This document shows, one piece after another, positions 23,333-29,911 of a stretch of DNA of 47,215 nt. The DNA lies in NCBI GenBank assembly GCA_020849625.1, contig JADLFV010000077.1:1-47215 (forward strand). Direction: 5' to 3'. The notes below the pieces were generated by a model that saw only the letters and a program-made list of their open reading frames with translations, did not search any database and was not told where the DNA came from. The DNA is from Phycisphaeraceae bacterium. GTDB lineage: Bacteria > Planctomycetota > Phycisphaerae > Phycisphaerales > Phycisphaeraceae. A program made the position numbers and the translations under genes. Position 1 is the stretch's first letter; every line of letters starts with the position of its first letter.

Positions 23333-24292
23333 TCAGGACTGGTGAAGTTGAAGGTACATTACGGCGTACCAGGCGCGATCATCAGTCCATACGGTCCGTA
23401 TGGAAAAAGGATGAACCAGGTTAGCCAATGAGTCATAGGTGTATTTCTGTGATTGCTCGATCAGGATGCATTCATGGCGTCCCATGTCGAATCGCTGACC
23501 AGCGATGTGGACGTGTTGTTCACATTCGCTGACTAGATAGGATTCCATTCGCAGCTGTGGCTGATTCCAGTGTGCCTGGTGTGACCAGCATGGGCGGACA
23601 AAGTCAGCATCTGCCTCTCGGTTCAGTCGATCGAGCAGGTTCAGATTAAACTCGGCGGTGATGCCGGCCGCGTCGTCGTACGCAGGAATCAGAAGTCGAG
23701 GCGACTTGACCAAATCCACACCAAGCAGCATCCCGCCTTCGGGACCAATCCATCTGGCCAGACGTCGCATCAATGCCTTGGCAGCGGTATGATCAAAATT
23801 GCCGATCGTCGAGCCTGGGAAGAAGATCACGCGACGATGCCCTGTTGGCGGCGGCGTGTGCAGACGAGAAAAATCTCCGCACACTGGAATGACGTGCAGG
23901 TCGGGCATTTCATAAGCCAACATGTCAACGGACTGCCGCAACGCAGATTGCGAAATTTCGACAGGAGTAAATCCCGCCGGTCGGATCATCGCCTGCAGCA
24001 ATCGCCTTGTTTTGATGCCTCTGCCGCTGCCCAGTTCGATCAGCCACGCCTCCGGTCCCAGGGCGGCGGCCATTTCATCAAGGTGACGATCGAAAATCGC
24101 CATCTCCGTGCGTGTCAGATAATACTCGGGCAACTCCGTGATCTGGGCAAAAAGTTCCGATCCGCGGGCATCATAGAGCAGTTGTGTTGGCAACCAGCGC
24201 GGCGTGGTTCGCATCCCGGTCAGAACGTCGTGCATCCATCCCGGTTCCAGCGTACGAACTGTTTTTGCATTCAGGCTGCTGAGAAATGTCAC
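23333..24292 (-). CDS. egtD: L-histidine N-alpha-methyltransferase EgtD
   Basis: A 319-residue SAM-dependent methyltransferase that would convert histidine to hercynine (trimethylhistidine), the first step of ergothioneine synthesis. The Rossmann-fold SAM motif is IELGSGRGIKTRRLL. Family landmarks include LYDARGSELFAQITELPEYY, FFPGSTIGNF and LLGVDLVKSPRLLIPAYDD. The start is a GTG with AAAGGA six bases upstream; it overlaps the egtB stop (GTGA), so the pair is translationally coupled. The length matches EgtD (about 320). The sulfoxide-forming partner egtB is immediately upstream; egtC and egtE are not in the window. Confidence 0.92.
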   Translation of the reverse strand: MTFLSSLNAKTVRTLEPGWMHDVLTGMRTTPRWLPTQLLYDARGSELFAQITELPEYYLTRTEMAIFDRHLDEMAAALGPEAWLIELGSGRGIKTRRLLQAMIRPAGFTPVEISQSALRQSVDMLAYEMPDLHVIPVCGDFSRLHTPPPTGHRRVIFFPGSTIGNFDHTAAKALMRRLARWIGPEGGMLLGVDLVKSPRLLIPAYDDAAGITAEFNLNLLDRLNREADADFVRPCWSHQAHWNQPQLRMESYLVSECEQHVHIAGQRFDMGRHECILIEQSQKYTYDSLANLVHPFSIRTVWTDDRAWYAVMYLQLHQS

Positions 24293-25605
24293 GTATGATC
24301 CTTTCCGTCCATCGGCCCCCCGTGATCCGACACACTGCGGGCCAGGCGTAAGCCGGCGAACTGCCAGCACGATTCCGGCGGAAAAAAATTGCGATAAGTC
24401 AAGCGCGCCTGTGCCCGTGGCGTCACACACGAACCACCACGCAACACGTACTGATTGCACATGAACTTGCCGTTGTATTCCCCCAACACGCCCGATGGCG
24501 GAGCGTAGCCGGGGTAAGGCGCATAGCTGCTGCTGGTCCATTCCCATACATCGCCGAAGCATCGTGTCGGCTGTGTGTCGCGCGGATCGAGTACGGCCGG
24601 GTGGTAACGGCCTTCATCCGCAACCACGCCATCCAGCGGCAACAGGGCTGCTGCATGTTCCCACTCGAACTCCGTCGGCAGACGGGCCTTGGACCAGCGG
24701 GCATAGGCGTCCGCTTCGAAATACGAAAGATGACAGACCGCCTCATCCGGGCGAAGATCCACCGGACCCGCCAGAGTGTATTGCTTCCACCGGCCATCCT
24801 CTCGGTACCAGTACAGCGGGCATTGCCAACCCTGCTCGCTGATGCTGTCCCAGCCCATGGACAGCCAAAGCTCATGCTGTTGATATCCGCCGTCTTCGAT
24901 GAAAGCCACATACTCCGCGTTGGTCACCGGTCGATGGGCTATCTCGTAAGGCTCAAGGAACCTGCGGTGTCGGGGCTGTTCATTGTCGAAGCGAAACCCT
25001 TCACCCGGGCCGGCGCCGATGGCGACCATCTCACCGCCAAATCGGCTCCAGCGGGTTTCATCTAACTCCGATGGCGGCCCGTTTCCCACGGGCAAGGGGA
25101 AGACCGCGGGCAGCATGGGATTGCGCGAAAACATGTGAAGAACATCGGTCAGCATCAATTCCTGGTGCTGCCACTCATGATTGATGCCCAGTAGCAGTCG
25201 CGTTTCAAGCGCTGAATTGTCTGCAACCCGATCGAGTAATTGCTCCAGTGATTCATCGACATGCCGACGGTAAGCCAGCACCTGTTCGACCGTCGGGCGC
25301 GACAACATGCCTCGGCAGGGTCGACAGTGTCGGGGACCTGCCGCCACGTAGTAGGAGTTGAACAGGTAGTTATAGATGTCGTTACTCGGTGTGTAACTTG
25401 GCAAGAACTCTCTGAGCACAAACCGCTCGAAAAACCACGTCGTATGCGCCAGATGCCACTTGACCGGGCTGGCTTCAGTCATCGACTGGATCACCATGTC
25501 TTCAACAGCCAGCGGTTCAATCAGCGCCAGTGTATCCTGGCGTGTTTGCCGCAGCCGCTCGGCCGTGGATGACCTGCTTGTTGTCGGGAATACAGGGCAC
25601 ATCAC
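24289..25605 (-). CDS. egtB: Ergothioneine sulfoxide synthase EgtB
   Basis: A 438-residue iron enzyme that joins hercynine to a cysteine thiol and oxidises the product to the sulfoxide. The N-terminal DinB-like domain carries the three-histidine iron site: His51 in HLAHT and His143/His147 in NHEWQHQE. The C-terminal formylglycine-enzyme (FGE-sulfatase) domain includes FDNEQPRHRRFLEPYEIAHR, WEHAAALLP and NFFPPESCWQFAGLRLAR. The thiol donor (gamma-glutamylcysteine or cysteine) cannot be decided from sequence. Tandem GTG/ATG starts at 25605 and 25602 both have weak ribosome sites. It lies 13 nt after the small lipoprotein gene and overlaps egtD by 4 nt. Together the pair suggests local synthesis of a low-molecular-weight thiol antioxidant. 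Confidence 0.92.
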   Translation of the reverse strand: MMCPVFPTTSRSSTAERLRQTRQDTLALIEPLAVEDMVIQSMTEASPVKWHLAHTTWFFERFVLREFLPSYTPSNDIYNYLFNSYYVAAGPRHCRPCRGMLSRPTVEQVLAYRRHVDESLEQLLDRVADNSALETRLLLGINHEWQHQELMLTDVLHMFSRNPMLPAVFPLPVGNGPPSELDETRWSRFGGEMVAIGAGPGEGFRFDNEQPRHRRFLEPYEIAHRPVTNAEYVAFIEDGGYQQHELWLSMGWDSISEQGWQCPLYWYREDGRWKQYTLAGPVDLRPDEAVCHLSYFEADAYARWSKARLPTEFEWEHAAALLPLDGVVADEGRYHPAVLDPRDTQPTRCFGDVWEWTSSSYAPYPGYAPPSGVLGEYNGKFMCNQYVLRGGSCVTPRAQARLTYRNFFPPESCWQFAGLRLARSVSDHGGPMDGKDHT

Positions 25606-25618
25606 GAATCATTCAATA

Positions 25619-25840
25619 TCACGGATTGGTCGGCGGGGTCTGGTCAGGACTGTTGCCGTTCATAGGCTGGTCAGGAGGGGTGGAGGCATCGTTGGTGTCG
25701 GGAGTGGTGGTTTCACCGGGTTGATTGGTGTTGGCGGGAGGGGAGTTGGTATATCCTTCGCAACCGGGGAGCACCAACGCACTCGCAGAAAGAAGCAACA
25801 GGCTGACTATGGGTGCGGCCAAATATGTTTCAATCTTCAT
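25619..25840 (-). CDS. Small Pro/Thr/Asn-rich lipoprotein
   Basis: A 73-residue predicted lipoprotein. A hydrophobic signal (YLAAPIVSLLLLSASAL) ends in the lipobox LPGC (Cys27). The mature part is low-complexity (TNSPPANTNQPGETTTPDTN) with no recognisable domain, a composition typical of small planctomycete lipoproteins. AAAGGG eight bases before the ATG supports the start. It precedes egtB by 13 nt on the same strand, so it may share its transcript, but a role in ergothioneine synthesis is not suggested by the sequence. Confidence 0.65.
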   Translation of the reverse strand: MKIETYLAAPIVSLLLLSASALVLPGCEGYTNSPPANTNQPGETTTPDTNDASTPPDQPMNGNSPDQTPPTNP

Positions 25841-26206
25841 GGTCGATTCCCTTTCGGTGTGAGATCATTCTCGCGGTAAGCGCTGAAGTTCATGGCTACC
25901 AATCCGTGATTATGTGCAGTCATGCAATGACAGTAGACTCAGTCAGGCCAATGCGGCACCAGTCAATGGTGGATTTAAGACCTAGGGGGACCGTGTCAAA
26001 CACGGTCGGGATTTCCCTGACGCGTCAAAGTGATGGTGTGTCGCGTCTGTATGGAGAGCATGCCCAGGGGATGTCTGACGGACTCAGGATGTTCACCTGT
26101 TACCAGCGTGTCATCCAAGCCGTGGTTGAGATGCGCCACGAGGCCGAGCAGTTCGCCGGTGACGGTGAACTGCAGTTGCATTTTTGGCGTGATCACCAAA
26201 GCCAAG
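25841..26206. other. Gene-free region beside transposase remnant
   Basis: No gene is supported in these 366 bp. They should contain the promoter for the lipoprotein-egtB-egtD unit. The perfect hairpin at 25989-26007 is the only clear structure. The missing C-terminal two-thirds of the IS630 transposase is not found here in any frame I read. Confidence 0.4.
25989..26007. repeat. Perfect 8-bp hairpin (possible IS end or REP-like)
   Basis: GACCGTGT and ACACGGTC flank a 3-nt loop (CAA). It lies between the truncated transposase and the lipoprotein gene. No T-run follows, so a terminator is unlikely; an IS-associated or protein-binding palindrome is possible. Confidence 0.35.
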
Positions 26207-26638
26207 TCACCGCGGTGCAAATGCTGGATGGCCCACCGCGGCCCGGCCGCGCAGGCGCGTCATGTTGGTTTTGGCCCATGTTTCATCGACGAAGATCAGT
26301 CGGCGGGCATCGTACTGCGGTTGCTCCTGTCGCCGTTGCGTGCGTGCGGCCGCGACGTCGGGCCGATCCTGCTCGGCCGTATGCAGCGTTTTTTTGAAGC
26401 TCCAGCCCAGGCCGATCGACCAGGGATGACAGGCCACGCCCAGACGCTGACGTAATTCTTCCAGGGTTGCGTCGGGTTGCTGGCTTACCAACTCGCGCAG
26501 GCGCAGCGGATCAATCTTGATGACGGTGGCCCCGCCCATGGGTCGCGGCGTGGTCTGGCCGTGCTGGCGACGGCGTGGCTTGATGCGTCGAACCCACGAT
26601 TCGCTGACGTTGAAGATGCGAGCCACCTGGCCGGGCAA
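26207..26638 (-). pseudogene. Truncated IS630-family transposase
   Basis: A remnant missing both ends. The part present begins inside the N-terminal helix-turn-helix (GQVARIFNVSESWVRRIKPR), includes the PDATLEELRQRL helix region and the family motif KKTLHTAEQDRPDVAAAR, and ends just after the first catalytic Asp of the DDE domain (RLIFVDETWAKTNMTRLRGR, in part). The second Asp and final Glu, about half of a normal 330-residue enzyme, are absent. The 5' end abuts the tRNA-type terminator. The copy cannot be active. It marks past insertion at the junction between the stress-gene region and the right-hand island. Confidence 0.85.
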
Positions 26639-26640
26639 AA

Positions 26641-26674
26641 GAAAAACCCCTCAAACCATTATGATTCAGGGGTT
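26641..26674 (-). terminator. Rho-independent terminator downstream of the tRNA fragment
   Basis: On the minus strand AACCCCT and AGGGGTT pair around a 16-nt loop and are followed by TTTTTC. It lies 8 nt after the 3' end of the tRNA-Ala fragment, exactly where a tRNA gene's own terminator would be. Confidence 0.8.
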
Positions 26675-26681
26675 ACGTTCA

Positions 26682-26723
26682 TGGAGCCGAAGGGGATCGA
26701 ACCCTCAACCTCTGCATTGCGAA
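26682..26723 (-). tRNA. 3' fragment of tRNA-Ala (CGC), probable attachment-site copy
   Basis: These 42 nt read, on the minus strand, from the anticodon loop (TTCGCAA, anticodon CGC) through the anticodon 3' strand (TGCAG), variable loop, a T-arm (GAGGG-TTCGATC-CCCTT) and the acceptor 3' strand CGGCTCC with discriminator A. The 5' half is missing: the bases upstream do not form a D-arm or the 5' side of the anticodon stem. CCA is not encoded. A fragment that ends at the true tRNA 3' end and is followed by a tRNA-type terminator is what tRNA-targeting integrases leave at the far end of an inserted element. It is not a functional tRNA. Confidence 0.75.
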
Positions 26724-27181
26724 AATCATAAATGCGAACAGGCTCCAAACCGCCGACAATCCCGCGCGCCATGCGAAAAACGCGGAATTCCTCGGAGAAT
26801 ACAGCATATTCCTGCTTGTTGCAAGTGTCGCGTTTGACCCTATCCGCGCGCAGTGATTTACAGCGCAAAGGTCAAATAAGGTCAAAAGTTGGCCGTTGGC
26901 ATGGTCGGTGGCGTGGTCGATGTAGGTGCTGGTGATCCCGTCGGCCTCGCGTTGGCGGAGGCGATTTGCTCGGCGGGGATGGCGTCTGCCGGGTTCGGCG
27001 GGTCGCCGTCCCGGTAGGTCGCCCTCGACGCCAGCCCGCCGCAGGTGACGCCCAGCGGCTACCGGGTCGATGATGGACGTCGTGGGTTCTTCCGCAATTT
27101 TGGTGAAACACACATCGGGCATAGGATTGGTCGTGCCATGGATGGCGAACTGAACACTGCTCCGGCGGAATGGAGTCCGCG

Positions 27182-27550
27182 ATGCAGTCGTGTTGTCTGC
27201 TACCTGGCCCGGCAGTGCTTTGCTGCGAGCAAGTTACGATCGGACAGGGCATTATCGTTTTTCACGTCGGCAGCATGGCGCCACATTGTCCATGTCCCCG
27301 TTGCGGTCGGCCATCGGCCCGAGTCCACAGCCGTTACCTTCGCACCCTGTCTGATCTGCCCTGGCAAGGGCGACGCGCATGTGTACGATGGCGCAGCCGT
27401 AAGATTTTCTGCGATGACCCCCGATTCCGCTCAGCAGATCTTCACCGAGCGGTTGCCGGAGTTGGCCATCCCCTACGCGCGAGCTACCAACCGGTTGCAC
27501 GAGGCGTGGCAGCATACGGCGTTTGCCCGGAGTCTGGGCCGTACAGTTTT
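27182..27550 (+). pseudogene. Frameshifted ISL3-family transposase fragment
   Basis: Two overlapping frames together read as the N-terminus of an ISL3 transposase: LLPGPAVLCCEQVTI, then CPRCGRPSARVHSRYLRTLS and DLPWQGR in the first frame. After a shift near 27405-27430, IFTERLPELAIPYARATNRL continues in another. The zinc finger's first CxxC is intact but its later cysteine region (FCDDP...) is damaged at the shift. The match stops at the end of the sigma-54 activator gene, with the DDE catalytic domain missing. It is a dead remnant adjoining the tRNA fragment. Confidence 0.8.
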
Positions 27551-29182
27551 TTACTTGGGCCGCTGGAGTCCTATGGCTTTGATGCGTGACTGCAACGTGC
27601 TTGCCTTAATGCCCAAGAGTTCGGCTGCGCCGCCAGCGCCTCTGATTTTCCAATCGGTCATTTCAAGGACTGCCAGGATATTCTCGCGCTCACGCTGGCG
27701 CATTTCGGTCTCGGTGAGGAAGTCGCGCATCTGGTCATCAGCGAGATGGGAAGAACGAGTGGTCGGAGGAGCATCGCGGACCGGTAGATCAAACTCCAGT
27801 GCCCCACCCCGAGCCAGGATCACGGCGCGCTCGATCACGTTCTGCAACTCGCGGACATTGCCGGGCCAGTCGTAGGCCTGGAGCCGGATGATGCCCGCGC
27901 GGGTCAGCCGGGCTTTGGGGTAGCGCAGTTCCTTGACTGATCGGTAGGCGAAGTGCTGGGCTAACAGCGGGATGTCTTCCTTGCGTTCGCGTAGAGGAGC
28001 GACCTGGATGGGGAAAACATTGAGGCGGTAGTACAGATCCTCACGGAATCGGCCGGCTTCCACTTCCTTCTTCAGGTCGCGATTGGTGGCGGCGATGATG
28101 CGGACATCGGCGCGGCGGGTGCGGTCCTCACCCACGCGTTCGTAACGCTTTTCTTGCAGTATCCGAAGCAATTTGCTTTGGAGTTCCAGGGGCACTTCGG
28201 CAATCTCGTCCAGGAATAACGTTCCGCCCTCGGCGGTCTCGAAGCGGCCGGCGCGGTCCTTGATGGCGCCGGTGAATGCACCCTTGGCGTGGCCGAAGAA
28301 CTCGCTCTCGTACAGGTCTTTGGGTACTGAGGCGCAGTTGACGCGGACCATTGCTTTGTCGCGTCGCTGGCTGCGGCGATGGATCTCATAGGCAACCAGC
28401 TCCTTGCCGGTGCCGGTCTCACCGAGGATGAGCACTGAGGCTTCGGTGGGGGCGACCAGGTCGATCTGGCTGCCCACCTGGCGCAGTGCGGCGCTTTGGC
28501 CGACCAACTCGCCAAAGGCTTTAGCTTCGATGACCTCTTCACGAAGATAGGCGTTCTGCCGTTCAAGCTGGGCTTTGAGCCGCTTGATTTCCTCGAACGA
28601 ACGCGCAATGACAATGGCGGCGGAAACTTGTACTGCGACAATGCGCCCAAACTCTTGTATGTTCGGCGGAGGGTTGGCGTGGTCGAAGGAACCCAAAACG
28701 CCCAACACCTCGTCATTGTGGATCAGGGGAACGGCCACGAAACCGCGAATCCGTTCCGCTTTGAACCAGTCGGCAGCGGCGGCTAATTCTCCAGGATCCC
28801 GGTCAAGATCATGGAGCAGGCACGGCTGCCTGGTTGAAGCAATTCTGCCAATCGGCCCGATGCCAAGAGATATCCGTGCCAGGTGATCCGGGAATCTCGA
28901 GGGCTGTGGCTGATGGGGCGCATCGGCGGAAGCATTGGCGACACCGGCCACGGCATAGAGAAAACTCTGGTCGCCGCTTTCCGGACTTGTCAATTCGCCC
29001 GAGCGTTGGTCCCCTTTCTCGATCAGCCAGATGACCACGGCTACGACGGATGACTGCGTCGTCGTGAGATGCTGACGAAGAAGCATTTGGACCAAATGGT
29101 CCAACGACTGCTCGTGGGCCATCTCCAAGAGGAAGTCCACCACAAACTTGTAGTCGATGGGATGTGGGGTCTCGGCTTCCAT
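27551..29182 (-). CDS. Sigma-54-dependent transcription activator (GAF-AAA+-Fis, NorR/FhlA type)
   Basis: A 543-residue enhancer-binding protein. The N-terminal half (about 20-200) is a GAF-type sensory domain; a coiled coil leads to the AAA+ domain with Walker A GETGTGKE (about 250), the sigma-54 contact loop GAFTGA intact in AKGAFTGAIKDRAGRF, Walker B GGTLFLDE and WPGNVRELQN. The C-terminal Fis-type HTH is GAAELLGIKASTLQSRIKAI. Such proteins sense a ligand through GAF and activate RNA polymerase-sigma-54 from upstream sites. The gene is divergent from the efflux/glycogen operon, with dyad motifs and a -24/-12-like sequence between, so that operon is the probable target. The start has a weak ribosome site. 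Its 3' end adjoins the ISL3 remnant. Confidence 0.93.
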   Translation of the reverse strand: MEAETPHPIDYKFVVDFLLEMAHEQSLDHLVQMLLRQHLTTTQSSVVAVVIWLIEKGDQRSGELTSPESGDQSFLYAVAGVANASADAPHQPQPSRFPDHLARISLGIGPIGRIASTRQPCLLHDLDRDPGELAAAADWFKAERIRGFVAVPLIHNDEVLGVLGSFDHANPPPNIQEFGRIVAVQVSAAIVIARSFEEIKRLKAQLERQNAYLREEVIEAKAFGELVGQSAALRQVGSQIDLVAPTEASVLILGETGTGKELVAYEIHRRSQRRDKAMVRVNCASVPKDLYESEFFGHAKGAFTGAIKDRAGRFETAEGGTLFLDEIAEVPLELQSKLLRILQEKRYERVGEDRTRRADVRIIAATNRDLKKEVEAGRFREDLYYRLNVFPIQVAPLRERKEDIPLLAQHFAYRSVKELRYPKARLTRAGIIRLQAYDWPGNVRELQNVIERAVILARGGALEFDLPVRDAPPTTRSSHLADDQMRDFLTETEMRQRERENILAVLEMTDWKIRGAGGAAELLGIKASTLQSRIKAIGLQRPK

Positions 29183-29218
29183 GCCATGAACTTACCGCCG
29201 CCAAACGATTTTTCAACT

Positions 29219-29250
29219 ATTTCGTCAGCCGAATTTTCGTTCAGACGAAA
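29219..29250. promoter_or_regulatory. Two similar dyad motifs, possible activator sites
   Basis: TTTCGT-TCAG-ACGAAA (29235-29250) is a perfect 6-bp dyad; ATTTCG-N5-CGAATT (29219-29235) is a related one with one mismatch. They lie about 75-105 bp upstream of the -24/-12-like element, a usual distance for enhancer sites of a sigma-54 activator, and close to the start of the divergent activator gene. Confidence 0.4.
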
Positions 29251-29314
29251 TATCGTCTTGTGTGCATTGTGGCAAACAGTGACGCAAGTATCGCCTGCAC
29301 ATGAGTTAACAGCT

Positions 29315-29346
29315 TGTATTGCGATTGGCACGCGTATCGCAATACA
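29315..29346. promoter_or_regulatory. 11-bp perfect dyad overlapping the promoter region
   Basis: TGTATTGCGAT and ATCGCAATACA are separated by 10 nt (TGGCACGCGT). This 32-bp symmetrical site overlaps the -24/-12-like element and lies about 110 bp before the first small frame of the plus-strand operon. It may be an operator, or a stem in the leader RNA. Confidence 0.6.
29326..29341 (+). promoter_or_regulatory. Candidate sigma-54 promoter (-24/-12)
   Basis: TGGCACG-CGTA-TCGCA matches the consensus TGGCACG-N4-TTGCA at all but one position, with the exact GG-N10-GC spacing. It points into the plus-strand operon and lies next to a gene for a sigma-54 activator. Part of the match (TCGCA) also belongs to the surrounding dyad, so coincidence cannot be excluded. 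Confidence 0.5.
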
Positions 29347-29458
29347 CGCTTCCAGAGATGTGGTCCGGTGATTGACGTCGGGCCTGTAGGAAACTTGGTC
29401 CGTGTGTTTTGACCCAACACCCCATACAGCCCGGCCGTGGGCGGGCAAGGAGCTTGCC

Positions 29459-29626
29459 ATGACGATCGTGCCTTTGCAGAGACTAAGCCTGGTCGAATGT
29501 GCGTTGCTCGGCGGCAATGTTCTGTCCGCCCGGCGTCGGGATGCGGCGCGACGGGTTCGGCGCCCACAGCCCCGACGGCGACGTGATCTCAAGAGCCAGG
29601 AAAGCCACGATGTTCGTCATCGTTGA
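29459..29626 (+). CDS. Small Arg-rich ORF of unknown function
   Basis: A possible 55-residue protein (MTIVPLQRLSLVECALLGGN..., then Arg-rich). The supporting feature is a strong AAGGAG six bases before the ATG, just after the candidate promoter. The second half is extremely Arg-rich (RRRDAARRVRRPQPRRRR), which can arise from GC-rich non-coding sequence. No family is recognised. A second, 12-codon frame with AGGA (ATG at 29610) follows before the DUF4926 gene. These may be leader peptides or may not be translated. Confidence 0.3.
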   Translation: MTIVPLQRLSLVECALLGGNVLSARRRDAARRVRRPQPRRRRDLKSQESHDVRHR

Positions 29627-29674
29627 TGCGTGCTGGCGCTATGCCTAGTCGAGTCCCAATCAGGAAAACCAACC

Positions 29675-29878
29675 ATGCCTCCCGCACACATTGATGCAGT
29701 CGTTCGTCTCAAAGAGGACGTTCCCACGGTTGAGCTACAGCGCGGTGATCAAGGAATTGTGGTGAGCATCTGGCTGTCGCCGGGCGAGTTTCTCTGTGAA
29801 GTGGAGTTCTCGAATTCCGGCCACAGCCGTCCGCGGCGCACGCTGCTCCGCGCCGGGCAACTGGAGGTTGTCGAGTGA
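29675..29878 (+). CDS. DUF4926 domain protein
   Basis: A 67-residue protein matching the DUF4926 pattern: DAVVRLKEDVPTVELQRGDQ, then GIVVSIWLSPGEFLCEVEFS, forming a small SH3-like beta-barrel. Members often occur near toxin-antitoxin or restriction genes and have no known activity. AGGA with an eight-base gap precedes the ATG. It lies 33 nt before the outer-membrane efflux gene and is likely the first confident gene of the plus-strand operon. Confidence 0.75.
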   Translation: MPPAHIDAVVRLKEDVPTVELQRGDQGIVVSIWLSPGEFLCEVEFSNSGHSRPRRTLLRAGQLEVVE

Positions 29879-29911
29879 AGGTGGTCGATGGTCGCACCAT
29901 GGAACATACCG

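Noticed and set aside
26682..26746. A complete but shortened tRNA (65 nt, starting at GGAGCC)
   Set aside because: GGAGCC could pair with the acceptor 3' strand, but there is no D-arm and the anticodon 5' strand does not pair, so it is a fragment beside a chance match.
26872..27122. Minus-strand frames between the tRNA fragment and ISL3 remnant as an integrase gene
   Set aside because: No tyrosine- or serine-recombinase motif could be read in any frame; the composition is Pro/Thr/Arg-rich and looks non-coding or decayed.
27045..27875. Open frame of 276 codons across the ISL3 remnant and the end of the activator gene
   Set aside because: Only the middle part resembles a protein (a shifted part of ISL3 transposase); the rest is antisense to the sigma-54 activator.
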